Assembly (NCBI GenBank): GCA_937871115.1
Contig: CALMXW010000023.1
Coordinates: 1-6,274 of the forward strand
Length of the DNA stretch: 6,274 nt
DNA from: an uncultured bacterium
GTDB taxonomy: Bacteria; Patescibacteriota; Minisyncoccia; Phycocordibacterales; CAIJYI01
Reading direction: 5' to 3'
Under the pieces are notes generated by a model. It saw nothing but the letters and a program-made list of their open reading frames with translations, was not told the DNA's origin and ran no database searches. The translations under genes and the position numbers were made by a program. Numbering within the stretch: the stretch's first letter is position 1; every line of letters starts with the position of its first letter. Of this stretch, positions 1 to 5,573 are shown in pieces.

Positions 1-31
1 AAAAAAAGCCCCGACTCGTGCCGGGGCTTCG
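1..31 (-). terminator. Intrinsic terminator of the 64-552 gene
   Basis: Read on the minus strand, AAGCCCCG and CGGGGCTT form a perfect 8-bp GC-rich stem around an 8-nt loop (GCACGAGT), followed directly by a run of T that reaches the window edge (plus-strand positions 7 to 1). It lies about 35 nt past the stop codon of the secreted-protein gene. This is the classic Rho-independent layout. The T run may continue beyond the window. Confidence 0.9.
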
Positions 32-63
32 CTTCTCTTCCTTAAGAAATTAGGGCTTGGCGA

Positions 64-552
64 TTATGTTCGCTTAATAAACTGAAGGCGCACATTAATT
101 GCACTGAGGCCGAGTTCGTTCTGGTAACTACACGGCACCACCGTCCGGCCCGGCCAACGAGTGTTATCGAGTAGACCAACACCGTAGGCGGTGTCGAAGC
201 CCTGGCCATTGCAGATGAGTACGCCGTCCGGCCCGAACCAGAGGACAAAAGAGAGACCGGCACCGGAGATGTTGTAGCTGCCGCTACTGATCCCATCACC
301 CGTGAGACTACCTTCGAGCTGACCGATTCGATTCGATACGGCCCAGGGGGCACTTGGAGTCACAACGTATCTCTTGATCCTGCCGTCGTTGACGAATATC
401 TCGAAGTTATAGTCCAAGTAGGGGTAGGCCGTAGCCGCCCATTCGGGGGTCACCACTTTGGGCAACTTCAGTGTGAGGTCATCTGCGGCGGTGGCGGAAC
501 TGCTGGCGAGCACCGCGATTATTGCGCAAAAGAAATTGGCGATCTTTTTCAT
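64..552 (-). CDS. Small secreted protein of unknown function
   Basis: This encodes a 162-residue protein that I do not recognise. It begins with a type I signal peptide: MKK, a hydrophobic stretch at about residues 4-16, then a small-residue region ending ATA, with likely cleavage near residue 22 or 23. The mature part (about 140 residues) has no further membrane segment. It is rich in Gly, Ser, Tyr and Trp and probably beta-rich. It has two cysteines, C114 and C141, which could form a disulfide outside the cell. A TTG codon lies directly upstream, but the ATG at 552 is preferred because GGAG (563-560) sits 7 nt before it, the best SD in the window. The gene is monocistronic: it has its own promoter (633-662), a hairpin-rich leader and a strong terminator. 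Its codons look more GC-rich than those of the sigma-factor region, so recent acquisition is possible but unproven. Confidence 0.8.
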   Translation of the reverse strand: MKKIANFFCAIIAVLASSSATAADDLTLKLPKVVTPEWAATAYPYLDYNFEIFVNDGRIKRYVVTPSAPWAVSNRIGQLEGSLTGDGISSGSYNISGAGLSFVLWFGPDGVLICNGQGFDTAYGVGLLDNTRWPGRTVVPCSYQNELGLSAINVRLQFIKRT

Positions 553-559
553 CAAACTT

Positions 560-563
560 CTCC
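560..563 (-). promoter_or_regulatory. Shine-Dalgarno site that sets the start of 64-552
   Basis: GGAG on the minus strand with a 7-nt spacer to the ATG at 552-550. It favours this ATG over the adjacent TTG at 555-553. It stands out because most other genes in this window have no clear SD. Confidence 0.7.
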
Positions 564-579
564 AAAATAAAACTCAAAG

Positions 580-626
580 AGCCTGTTGCCAGGCTTACCT
601 GGCCCTCCGACACTTCGGAAGTTGCC
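580..626 (-). ncRNA. Hairpin-rich 5' leader of the secreted-protein gene
   Basis: The transcript from the predicted promoter would start near 626 and carry a leader of about 74 nt. It holds hairpin C (TCCG/CGGA, 619-616 with 609-606). Next come two mutually exclusive 6-bp hairpins. Hairpin B is GCCAGG-TAAG-CCTGGC (603-588). Hairpin A is AGCCTG-GCAA-CAGGCT (595-580), closed by a GNRA-type tetraloop. A and B share bases 588-593, so only one can form at a time. No match to a known riboswitch class was recognised, and no SD lies inside either hairpin (the SD is at 563-560). It could be a regulatory switch, an mRNA-stabilising 5' structure, or chance. Confidence 0.4.
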
Positions 627-634
627 GGGCTAAC
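585..634. repeat. Pair of 14-bp imperfect direct repeats
   Basis: Positions 585-598 (GTTGCCAGGCTTAC) and 621-634 (GTTGCCGGGCTAAC) match at 12 of 14 bases, with starts 36 bp apart. The second copy overlaps the predicted minus-strand -10 box and start site, and the first lies in the leader. The pair could be a protein-binding site or the remains of a duplicated structured element. Confidence 0.5.
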
Positions 635-662
635 TCTACCATTATTTTTCTAATTTTGTCAA
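633..662 (-). promoter_or_regulatory. Sigma70-type promoter for the 64-552 gene
   Basis: On the minus strand there is a perfect -35 box TTGACA (662-657), an AT-rich 18-bp spacer, and an extended -10 (TGG then TAGAGT; hexamer at 638-633, four of six consensus bases). The predicted start is near 626. It is divergent from the ATPase promoter, with about 44 bp between the two -35 boxes. Confidence 0.65.
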
Positions 663-706
663 GTATCTTTTCCTTGCCCCTACTTTGCTCCTTCCTTAAA
701 ACGCCT

Positions 707-735
707 CAGACAAAAGAAATGGCACATAGTATAAT
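707..735 (+). promoter_or_regulatory. Sigma70-type promoter giving a leaderless ATPase mRNA
   Basis: There is a -35 box CAGACA (707-712, four of six consensus bases), a 17-bp spacer and a perfect -10 box TATAAT (730-735). The -10 ends six bases before the ATG at 742, so the predicted transcription start falls at or within a base or two of the A of the start codon. No SD precedes the gene, which fits leaderless translation. Confidence 0.75.
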
Positions 736-741
736 CACACT

Positions 742-2580
742 ATGAAAATGAATAAAATATTTACTTCCCCGTGGCGGGAATACATTGCTATCATTCTCCT
801 CCTTATCGCACTTGGTTTTTCTTTTATTACAAAAGACGGCGAGACCCTTCTCTTCCTGGTCGCCTTCATCGGGACCCTTCCCACCCTCTGGCAAGCACTT
901 CGAGACATTGGAAAATTTTCCATCACCATAGATGTTTTCAATGCGGTGGCCATCATCATCGCCCTTGCTCTCGCGGAAATAAAATCCGCGGCGTTTATCG
1001 CGCTCATGCTCGCCTTCGCTCGGCTGCTGGATTGGTATACAGAAACGCGAACACATGATGCCGTGGAAGAACTCTTGAAGCTCAAGCCCGCCACGGCACT
1101 CCTCGAAGATGGAAGCGAGCTCAAAGAAGTCCCGACAGAATCCGTGCGCGTGGGTGACGTGGTGGTGGTAAAGCCGGGAGCACGAGTGCCGATCGACGGC
1201 ATCATTATCTCTGGCGAAGCATCACTCAACGAATCTTCCGTCACCGGAGAGTCTGCACTCATTTCAAAAACCGTCGGCGACACGGTACTGTCTCTTACTC
1301 TCAACGAAGCTGGCGTAATAAAAGTGCGTGCCACAAGAGTTGGAAAAGATTCTACTTCCGAGCGCATGGCGGAGCTCATACGCGGAGCCGCCGATCGAAA
1401 ATCCAAACCGGAAAAAATCGCCGACAAGTTTGCAAAGATTTTTCTTCCCGCCGTGGGCCTGATGGGCCTCGCCACGTACCTCATCACTCACAATGCCGAG
1501 ATGACCGCCGCACTTTTCCTCGTCGCCTGCGCGGATGACATCGCCGTCGCTATTCCCCTCGCCATGACCGCCGCATTTGGTGGTGCCGCCAAGCGCGGAA
1601 TCATTATCAAGGGCGGGACAGCACTCGACATGCTCGCAAAGATGCAGACGCTCGTCTTCGATAAAACCGGCACACTCACGTACGGAGAGCTCCGTGTTGC
1701 CAATGTATCTCTTGCAAACGGGGTCGACGAAAAACTTTTTTGGGAAGGAGTTGCTGCCGGAGAAAAATTTTCCGAGCATCCTCTCAGTAAAGCCATATTT
1801 CGTGAAGCGGAAAAACATGTGGCCGACATCCCAGATCCAGCAGACTTCACGGCGCACAAAGGAAGTGGTGTCTGGGCAAAATTTCATGGCGGAGAAATCG
1901 CTCTCGGGAATGAAAGCCTCTTCGATGAACTCCATGTCACCCTCACACCTGAAGTAAAAAAAGAAGTGGAAAAAAAGCGTATTGCCGAGCGTGCGACCGT
2001 AATCATCGTATACATAAATGGGAGTTATGCTGGACTCATCACCATAGCCGACACACCACGAAGTGAAGCGAGAGAAAGCATCTTGCGACTCAAAGCTCTC
2101 GGTGTAAAAAAAGTACTCATGTTTACGGGCGACAACATCACCGTCGCCGAAGCAGTAGCAAAAGAGCTCGCCATCGATGAGGTGCGCGCATCGATGCTTC
2201 CGGAAAACAAACTCACCGAACTCGAGAAGCTCATTAAAAAAGGAGTCGTGGGCATGGTGGGCGACGGTATCAACGACGCTCCGGCACTTTCGCGCGCAGA
2301 CATTGCTATTGCTATGGGCAAGGGTGGCGCCGCCGTCACCGTGGAAGCTGCCGACGTGGTCATCCTCACCGATGATCTTTCTCGCCTCCCCGAAGCGGTA
2401 TCGCTCGCACGAAAAACCATGTCAGTCATTCGTGCCGACATGGTAATCTGGCTCGCAACCAACCTCTTCGGATTCTTCCTCGTCTTCACTGGTGTCGCGG
2501 GCCCCGTCCTCGCCGCATTTTACAATTTCCTCACCGACTTCTTCCCGCTTATGAACTCCGCTCGGCTTTTTAGAAGATAA
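742..2580 (+). CDS. P1B-like cation-transporting P-type ATPase with atypical CAD-D motif
   Basis: This is a 612-residue ATP-driven membrane cation pump. The core motifs are intact: TGES 168-171 (actuator), DKTGT with phosphorylated D307, SEHPLS 344-349 (the HP motif of P1B heavy-metal pumps), GSG 374-376, TGDN 462-465 and GDGINDAP 508-515. The end carries NSARL (605-609), also P1B-like. Membrane helices are predicted at about 13-30, 34-52, 62-80, 82-98, 232-249, 255-275, 568-585 and 587-604, the eight-helix P1B plan. There is no N-terminal CxxC metal-binding domain. Where P1B pumps have CPC (or SPC/TPC), this protein has C263-A264-D265-D266, so two of the three motif residues are changed and two acids are added. 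The substrate therefore cannot be assigned; Cu, Zn and Cd specificity should not be assumed. The ATG at 742 is chosen from the promoter position; an in-frame ATG at 748 is an alternative. The 3' end overlaps the convergent MAPEG gene. Confidence 0.95.
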   Translation: MKMNKIFTSPWREYIAIILLLIALGFSFITKDGETLLFLVAFIGTLPTLWQALRDIGKFSITIDVFNAVAIIIALALAEIKSAAFIALMLAFARLLDWYTETRTHDAVEELLKLKPATALLEDGSELKEVPTESVRVGDVVVVKPGARVPIDGIIISGEASLNESSVTGESALISKTVGDTVLSLTLNEAGVIKVRATRVGKDSTSERMAELIRGAADRKSKPEKIADKFAKIFLPAVGLMGLATYLITHNAEMTAALFLVACADDIAVAIPLAMTAAFGGAAKRGIIIKGGTALDMLAKMQTLVFDKTGTLTYGELRVANVSLANGVDEKLFWEGVAAGEKFSEHPLSKAIFREAEKHVADIPDPADFTAHKGSGVWAKFHGGEIALGNESLFDELHVTLTPEVKKEVEKKRIAERATVIIVYINGSYAGLITIADTPRSEARESILRLKALGVKKVLMFTGDNITVAEAVAKELAIDEVRASMLPENKLTELEKLIKKGVVGMVGDGINDAPALSRADIAIAMGKGGAAVTVEAADVVILTDDLSRLPEAVSLARKTMSVIRADMVIWLATNLFGFFLVFTGVAGPVLAAFYNFLTDFFPLMNSARLFRR

Positions 2581-3082
2581 GGAAATACGCCACAGAAAGA
2601 ATAATGCCGAGATTCATGTATGAAGTAGCAGCCATGCCCGAGGCGCGATAGAGGGGGTGGATGCGATATCCCACCCAGAAAGCTACCCGCGCAAGAATAA
2701 ATACCACCACCAGTGCGGGAATAAGCTTGATGCTCTCGCTCGTGAGAAATGTGCTCAAAGCAAGTGTCCCCACAAAGAATACAAAATTTTGCTGGAGGGT
2801 GTTGTCTGTCACTCGGCCATTTATTTCAATCGCGCGGTTTTCTGTATGTCGGAGGGGGTCAATAGCTTCACTCAAAAATCTCCCGTTCGCCACCGTCGCG
2901 ACCATGATAAAAAATGGAAAGATGGCCAGTACATTCAGTTTTACTGCGAAGATGAGGCGGTCGAAAGCGGTACCCATCCCTGGCACTTGGGGAAATACTG
3001 CGTAGAAAATCGCCACCAACAGCACCATGGAGATTACTCCGCTCACGGCGCCGATGGCAACTTTTTTCTGATCAGTATTCAT
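2570..3082 (-). CDS. MAPEG-family integral membrane protein
   Basis: This is a 170-residue protein with four predicted membrane helices (about 8-30, 42-66, 99-136 as one long or broken hydrophobic region, and 150-169). It matches the MAPEG fold family (membrane-associated proteins in eicosanoid and glutathione metabolism). In that family RxxxNxxE on the second helix binds glutathione; here the equivalent appears as R90-x3-N94-x2-Q97, an E-to-Q change. The second family region, A131-R132 ... G138-Y139 ... R146 ... G149, is well kept. Bacterial members vary in function and the substrate here is unknown. The gene starts 18 bp after the stop of the cysteine-rich membrane protein gene, so it is probably its operon partner. 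No SD is visible before the ATG. Its last 11 bases overlap the ATPase end, tail to tail. Confidence 0.8.
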   Translation of the reverse strand: MNTDQKKVAIGAVSGVISMVLLVAIFYAVFPQVPGMGTAFDRLIFAVKLNVLAIFPFFIMVATVANGRFLSEAIDPLRHTENRAIEINGRVTDNTLQQNFVFFVGTLALSTFLTSESIKLIPALVVVFILARVAFWVGYRIHPLYRASGMAATSYMNLGIILSVAYFLIF

Positions 3083-3100
3083 GAAATTTTTGAGAAACTT

Positions 3101-3775
3101 CTACTGACACTGAAGCATTACGCGACATTGCGTCTTCTGTTCACCCGAGAGTTGGTCGCAGGTGGAGCATTGGAGCGCACCAGGAGCAGCCTGCTGTCCT
3201 GAAGGAACTTGTCCACCCATCATTGATTGCACGTCTCTAAAATTTATATCTGAAGGGATAGTGAACTGAGATTCATCGGCGGTCCACTCGCTGCAAGAAT
3301 AATTATAATTTTTACTCCAGTCTATTCCTTGCACCTGCTCTTCTCCATTTGCTTGGACAACTCCCCCTACAGGTAGCCTCACTCCCATGCCAGACATTTC
3401 AGGAGACCAGAAGTAATTTGATTGCCCATCGCTTATCATGTGGCTTTCCATATTTGCGCCATTCACTACGGAAATGAAGTCACCTCGTACTTTTCCATTC
3501 GCAATAAATATAACTCCGGAATTCTTTCCGCTCTTTGGGTCGTCGTACGAGAAAGAACACGAAACATTTTGCCCGGAAGCGACGAGGGCTGAGAGCGACT
3601 GGGAAGATACTCCTTTCATATTGCCTCGCATCCAAAAGAAAAATCCGAGGGCAATAAGCAACACTATGAGCAGGGCGCCTACAAGAACCCATTTCTTGTT
3701 TTCGTTTCCTGAAACCGGAGGAGTGGTGAGGGCCGGTGAAGGATTATTTACAGTAGGAGAAGTCTCATTTTCCAT
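3101..3775 (-). CDS. Single-pass membrane protein with cysteine-rich external domain
   Basis: This is a 224-residue protein of unknown function. A Pro/Asn/Thr-rich cytosolic tail (1-27) leads into one membrane helix (about 29-48) followed by R50, then an external domain. Residues 59-180 look beta-rich, with repeated hydrophobic strands and a distant resemblance to LolA-like folds; this is only an impression. The external part has six cysteines: C73, C161, C203, C206, C217 and C223. The last four form a C-terminal CxxC-x10-C-x5-C cluster that could be disulfide-bonded or bind metal. The frame stays open upstream to a TTG at 3829, but that stretch contains the likely -10 box, so the ATG at 3775 is preferred. 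No close SD is seen. The MAPEG gene follows after 18 bp. Confidence 0.8.
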   Translation of the reverse strand: MENETSPTVNNPSPALTTPPVSGNENKKWVLVGALLIVLLIALGFFFWMRGNMKGVSSQSLSALVASGQNVSCSFSYDDPKSGKNSGVIFIANGKVRGDFISVVNGANMESHMISDGQSNYFWSPEMSGMGVRLPVGGVVQANGEEQVQGIDWSKNYNYSCSEWTADESQFTIPSDINFRDVQSMMGGQVPSGQQAAPGALQCSTCDQLSGEQKTQCRVMLQCQ

Positions 3776-3810
3776 AAAATTAAAATTAACTCTTTTTATT
3801 AATTGCTTGT

Positions 3811-3819
3811 ATTGTACCA
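3811..3819 (-). promoter_or_regulatory. Extended -10 promoter for the 3775-2570 operon
   Basis: On the minus strand TGG is followed by TACAAT (hexamer 3816-3811, five of six consensus bases), an extended -10 element. No good -35 is found; the region 16-18 bp upstream is the T-rich arm of the preceding terminator. The predicted start is near 3804, giving a leader of about 29 nt without a clear SD. Confidence 0.5.
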
Positions 3820-3830
3820 CAGAGCACAAA

Positions 3831-3865
3831 CAAAAAAGAAGGCTCTTAATGAACCTTCTTTTTTG
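3831..3865 (-). terminator. Hairpin terminator after the DUF5666 gene
   Basis: CAAAAAAGAAGG (3831-3842) and CCTTCTTTTTTG (3854-3865) form a perfect 12-bp inverted repeat around an 11-nt loop. On the minus strand the 3' arm supplies a T6 run. It lies 22 nt beyond the stop of the 3888-4649 gene. The repeat is symmetric and could also act on the plus strand, but no plus-strand gene needs it. Confidence 0.85.
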
Positions 3866-3887
3866 TTCCCTTTCCTTCTTCAGGAGA

Positions 3888-4649
3888 TTAGAAGAATCCG
3901 AATACTCGATGGAAGAATCCTCCGACAGATCCGAAGAGTCCCTCCATGAATCCTCCCTGCGTGCCGGGCGTGCTGGTGGAAGTACCCGTCCCTGTTTTCA
4001 CAGGTGGTGTTCCTTGATCAATCACAGAAGAAGCAACTACGGAAGTACCGTTTACTGTCCCCTGGACGATCACCCCATCCCCGACCACAATGTTTGAAAG
4101 AGATGATACCGCTCCGCCTTTCTCTATCTTTGCACTTGCTCCCTCAACAGAGTACACGACGTTACTCTTGTTGGTGACCGTAAGTGTCGTACCGGTGATT
4201 GCAGTAACATTGCCCCCGATTACCGGCTGGCCATTTCCTTGTATGACCGAAGCAACGTCTTGCCTCATCATTCTCCGCTCTTGCGGCATACCGTCGCGGA
4301 TTTCCGTCGCAACAACAGAGGTACCCGTCACCGCACCTTTCACCATAATCACATCACCAGAGGCAATATTCGCCACAGAAGAGGTTGTGCCATTTTTGGT
4401 AACGGTTGCCCCAGAAGCATCCACCGTATAGGTGACATCCGAAGAAGGAGCGGTGGCATCGCGTTGCCTTGGTTTAGAATTAATTGTAAGTGTGTTGCCA
4501 CTCACCGCCGTCACCGTCCCAAATACCCCAGGCATACGACCCATCCCTTGAAGGTGGCTCGGTGATGTTTGCGCAAATGCCGAGCTGCCCACCATGAGTG
4601 ACCCAATAACCACTGACCCAAGCGAAAAGTATGCGAGTTTGTTTTTCAT
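3888..4649 (-). CDS. Secreted protein with two DUF5666-like domains
   Basis: This encodes a 253-residue exported protein. Residues 1-26 form a signal peptide ending AFA, with likely cleavage before Q27. Two copies of a DUF5666-like beta domain follow: about 43-119 (starting GTVTAVSGNTLTI and ending GTSVVATEI) and about 145-212 (GNVTAITGTTLTV to GTSVVASSV). Each carries the pattern GxVTAxxGxTLT, then V-Y-V, then SGD or VGD before a final strand. DUF5666 has no established biochemical function. Between the copies lies PQERRMMR (122-129), nearly the same as a motif in the membrane protein encoded upstream. A Thr/Gly/Ser/Pro linker (213-231) leads to a tail with seven Phe in the last 20 residues. 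The ATG at 4649 is the only sensible start because the signal peptide begins there; GGGAG lies 16 nt upstream, far for an SD. It is probably a partner or output of the sigma operon upstream. Confidence 0.85.
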   Translation of the reverse strand: MKNKLAYFSLGSVVIGSLMVGSSAFAQTSPSHLQGMGRMPGVFGTVTAVSGNTLTINSKPRQRDATAPSSDVTYTVDASGATVTKNGTTSSVANIASGDVIMVKGAVTGTSVVATEIRDGMPQERRMMRQDVASVIQGNGQPVIGGNVTAITGTTLTVTNKSNVVYSVEGASAKIEKGGAVSSLSNIVVGDGVIVQGTVNGTSVVASSVIDQGTPPVKTGTGTSTSTPGTQGGFMEGLFGSVGGFFHRVFGFF

Positions 4650-4684
4650 ATAGTTTACTTTATTACTCCCGCTGTTGATAAATT

Positions 4685-4749
4685 AAGGCTAATCCGTTGC
4701 TGCTTTTCCCGCCTGCATACTGGGGGAACCGCAGCAACCAGACCGCCTT
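4685..4749 (-). ncRNA. Nested-stem structured leader of the DUF5666 gene
   Basis: Three nested pairings fill 65 nt. P1 is AAGGC/GCCTT (4749-4745 with 4689-4685). P2 is GTTGCTGC/GCAGCAAC, 8 bp and perfect (4738-4731 with 4703-4696). P3 is TTCCC/GGGAA (4728-4724 with 4710-4706), extended by two G-C pairs across a one-base bulge to an 8-nt loop. P1 and P2 are separated by a symmetric 6/6 internal loop, P2 and P3 by a 2/2 loop. The predicted transcription start (about 4752) lies just before P1, so the element would cap the mRNA. No known riboswitch was recognised. No T run follows, so it is not an ordinary terminator. Confidence 0.55.
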
Positions 4750-4758
4750 CCACTAACT

Positions 4759-4787
4759 AATACAACCTTGGGAGCTATTTATTACAA
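4759..4787 (-). promoter_or_regulatory. Candidate promoter of the DUF5666 gene
   Basis: On the minus strand there is a -35 TTGTAA (4787-4782, five of six consensus bases), a 17-bp spacer and a -10 TGTATT (4764-4759, four of six). The predicted start is near 4752, just ahead of the structured leader. The match is moderate. Read-through from the upstream sigma operon is also possible, since no terminator was found between the genes. Confidence 0.4.
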
Positions 4788-4802
4788 AACAAAAAACTTC
4801 AT

Positions 4803-5573
4803 CTATGGGGTTATTTGAAATCTCATCATCCGCCTCCCTTGTGGCCAGGGCATTCGCATGGTGCTCGAGCCAAGTTCATTGTTTATTTCCCTCACACCAA
4901 AAGCTTGTACTGTGTCATCATCCCAATCACCCAAGACCACCACAACATCGCCTTCAGAAAATTCGGTACCAAAAGGAAAGTGGGTTTGCGAGCTTACCAC
5001 AACGTGAAGTTTTTGACTGTTTCGATTCTCCAAAATGAACCCGTCGTCTGTCGTCTCAAAAATCACTCCCACGTGAGTGTTGGACAAATTCGAAGCCCCG
5101 AAACTACGATAGAGTCCACCGACAACGGGAAGGCCGACATCACCATATGCATCCTTCAGAAACTCTTTATGAAGTGGAGCAATTATTACCCCGAGAGCAA
5201 CCACGCCGAGTATGATGCCAAGTGCGGTGTAGAGAAGCGGTTGATGATTCCCAAAAGAGAAACGTCGTACCAGTATTTCCAGAACGATAATAAAGAGAAT
5301 GGCAGCAACAATCAGAATCCACGGCAACGATGCAAAAAATTCGAGCCACCCACGGGAGCCAAAAATTGGCACAAACCAAAGGCCGCTTTCTCGAAGCGCG
5401 AAGATAACGAAACTCACCAAAGAAAGAGTCGTGAGCAAGACGAGCACTATCCCAAGAATGAGCAGTACTGTCCGCAAAACAAAATGCCAGCGCGGGCGCA
5501 TGGAAAGTTTGCCAGATTGTATGGCTTCGAATACACCCATTTTTATTGAATTATTATTTTGTTTCTCTTCCAT
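4803..5573 (-). CDS. Three-helix membrane protein with external DUF5666-like domain; putative anti-sigma/sensor
   Basis: This is a 256-residue protein. Residues 1-31 are polar and cytosolic. Helices lie at about 32-60, 84-103 and 112-133. The positive residues near 27-34 and R103-R104 predict N-inside and C-outside. The external part holds a beta-rich domain (about 167-230: HVGVIFETTDDGFILEN onward, SEGDVVVVLGD, then VQAFGVREI) that follows the DUF5666 strand pattern, then PQGRRMMR (244-251). The ATG at 5573 is preferred over a TTG at 5594. From that ATG the gene overlaps the sigma-factor end by 20 bp, which suggests translational coupling. Sigma gene followed by an overlapping membrane gene is the usual ECF sigma/anti-sigma arrangement. 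No ZAS, RskA or other known anti-sigma domain is recognised, so the role is an inference. An ATG at 5540 is a less likely start. Confidence 0.75.
   Translation of the reverse strand: MEEKQNNNSIKMGVFEAIQSGKLSMRPRWHFVLRTVLLILGIVLVLLTTLSLVSFVIFALRESGLWFVPIFGSRGWLEFFASLPWILIVAAILFIIVLEILVRRFSFGNHQPLLYTALGIILGVVALGVIIAPLHKEFLKDAYGDVGLPVVGGLYRSFGASNLSNTHVGVIFETTDDGFILENRNSQKLHVVVSSQTHFPFGTEFSEGDVVVVLGDWDDDTVQAFGVREINNELGSSTMRMPWPQGRRMMRFQITP

Noticed and set aside
585..634. Integron attC-like site suggested by GTTAGCC and paired repeats
   Set aside because: The core does not fit GTTRRRY/RYYYAAC, there is no integrase, and no cassette array is seen.
580..640. SAM or c-di-GMP riboswitch, suggested by CCCGGCAAC-type strings
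   Set aside because: The remaining conserved core elements and junction layout of those classes are absent, so no class name is given.
735..1487. 250-codon minus-strand open frame inside the ATPase gene
   Set aside because: It is antisense to well-conserved P-type ATPase motifs, is Ser/Thr/Ala/Arg-rich with no domain, and arises from codon bias of the real gene.
3776..3829. 18-residue N-terminal extension of the cysteine-rich membrane protein from a TTG
   Set aside because: The extension would be translated from DNA containing the likely -10 box, and it adds nothing resembling a domain; the ATG at 3775 is simpler.
3438..4097. 219-codon plus-strand open frame
   Set aside because: It crosses the 3831-3865 terminator and runs antisense to two well-supported genes; composition is low-complexity and no start signal is seen.
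4780..4802. Terminator of the sigma operon, suggested by TTTTTTGTTTTG after the stop codon
   Set aside because: No stable GC-rich hairpin precedes the T run, so read-through to the DUF5666 gene remains possible.
4815..5549. 244-codon plus-strand open frame
   Set aside because: It is antisense to the three-helix membrane protein, whose hydrophobic helices and domain pattern make that strand the coding one.
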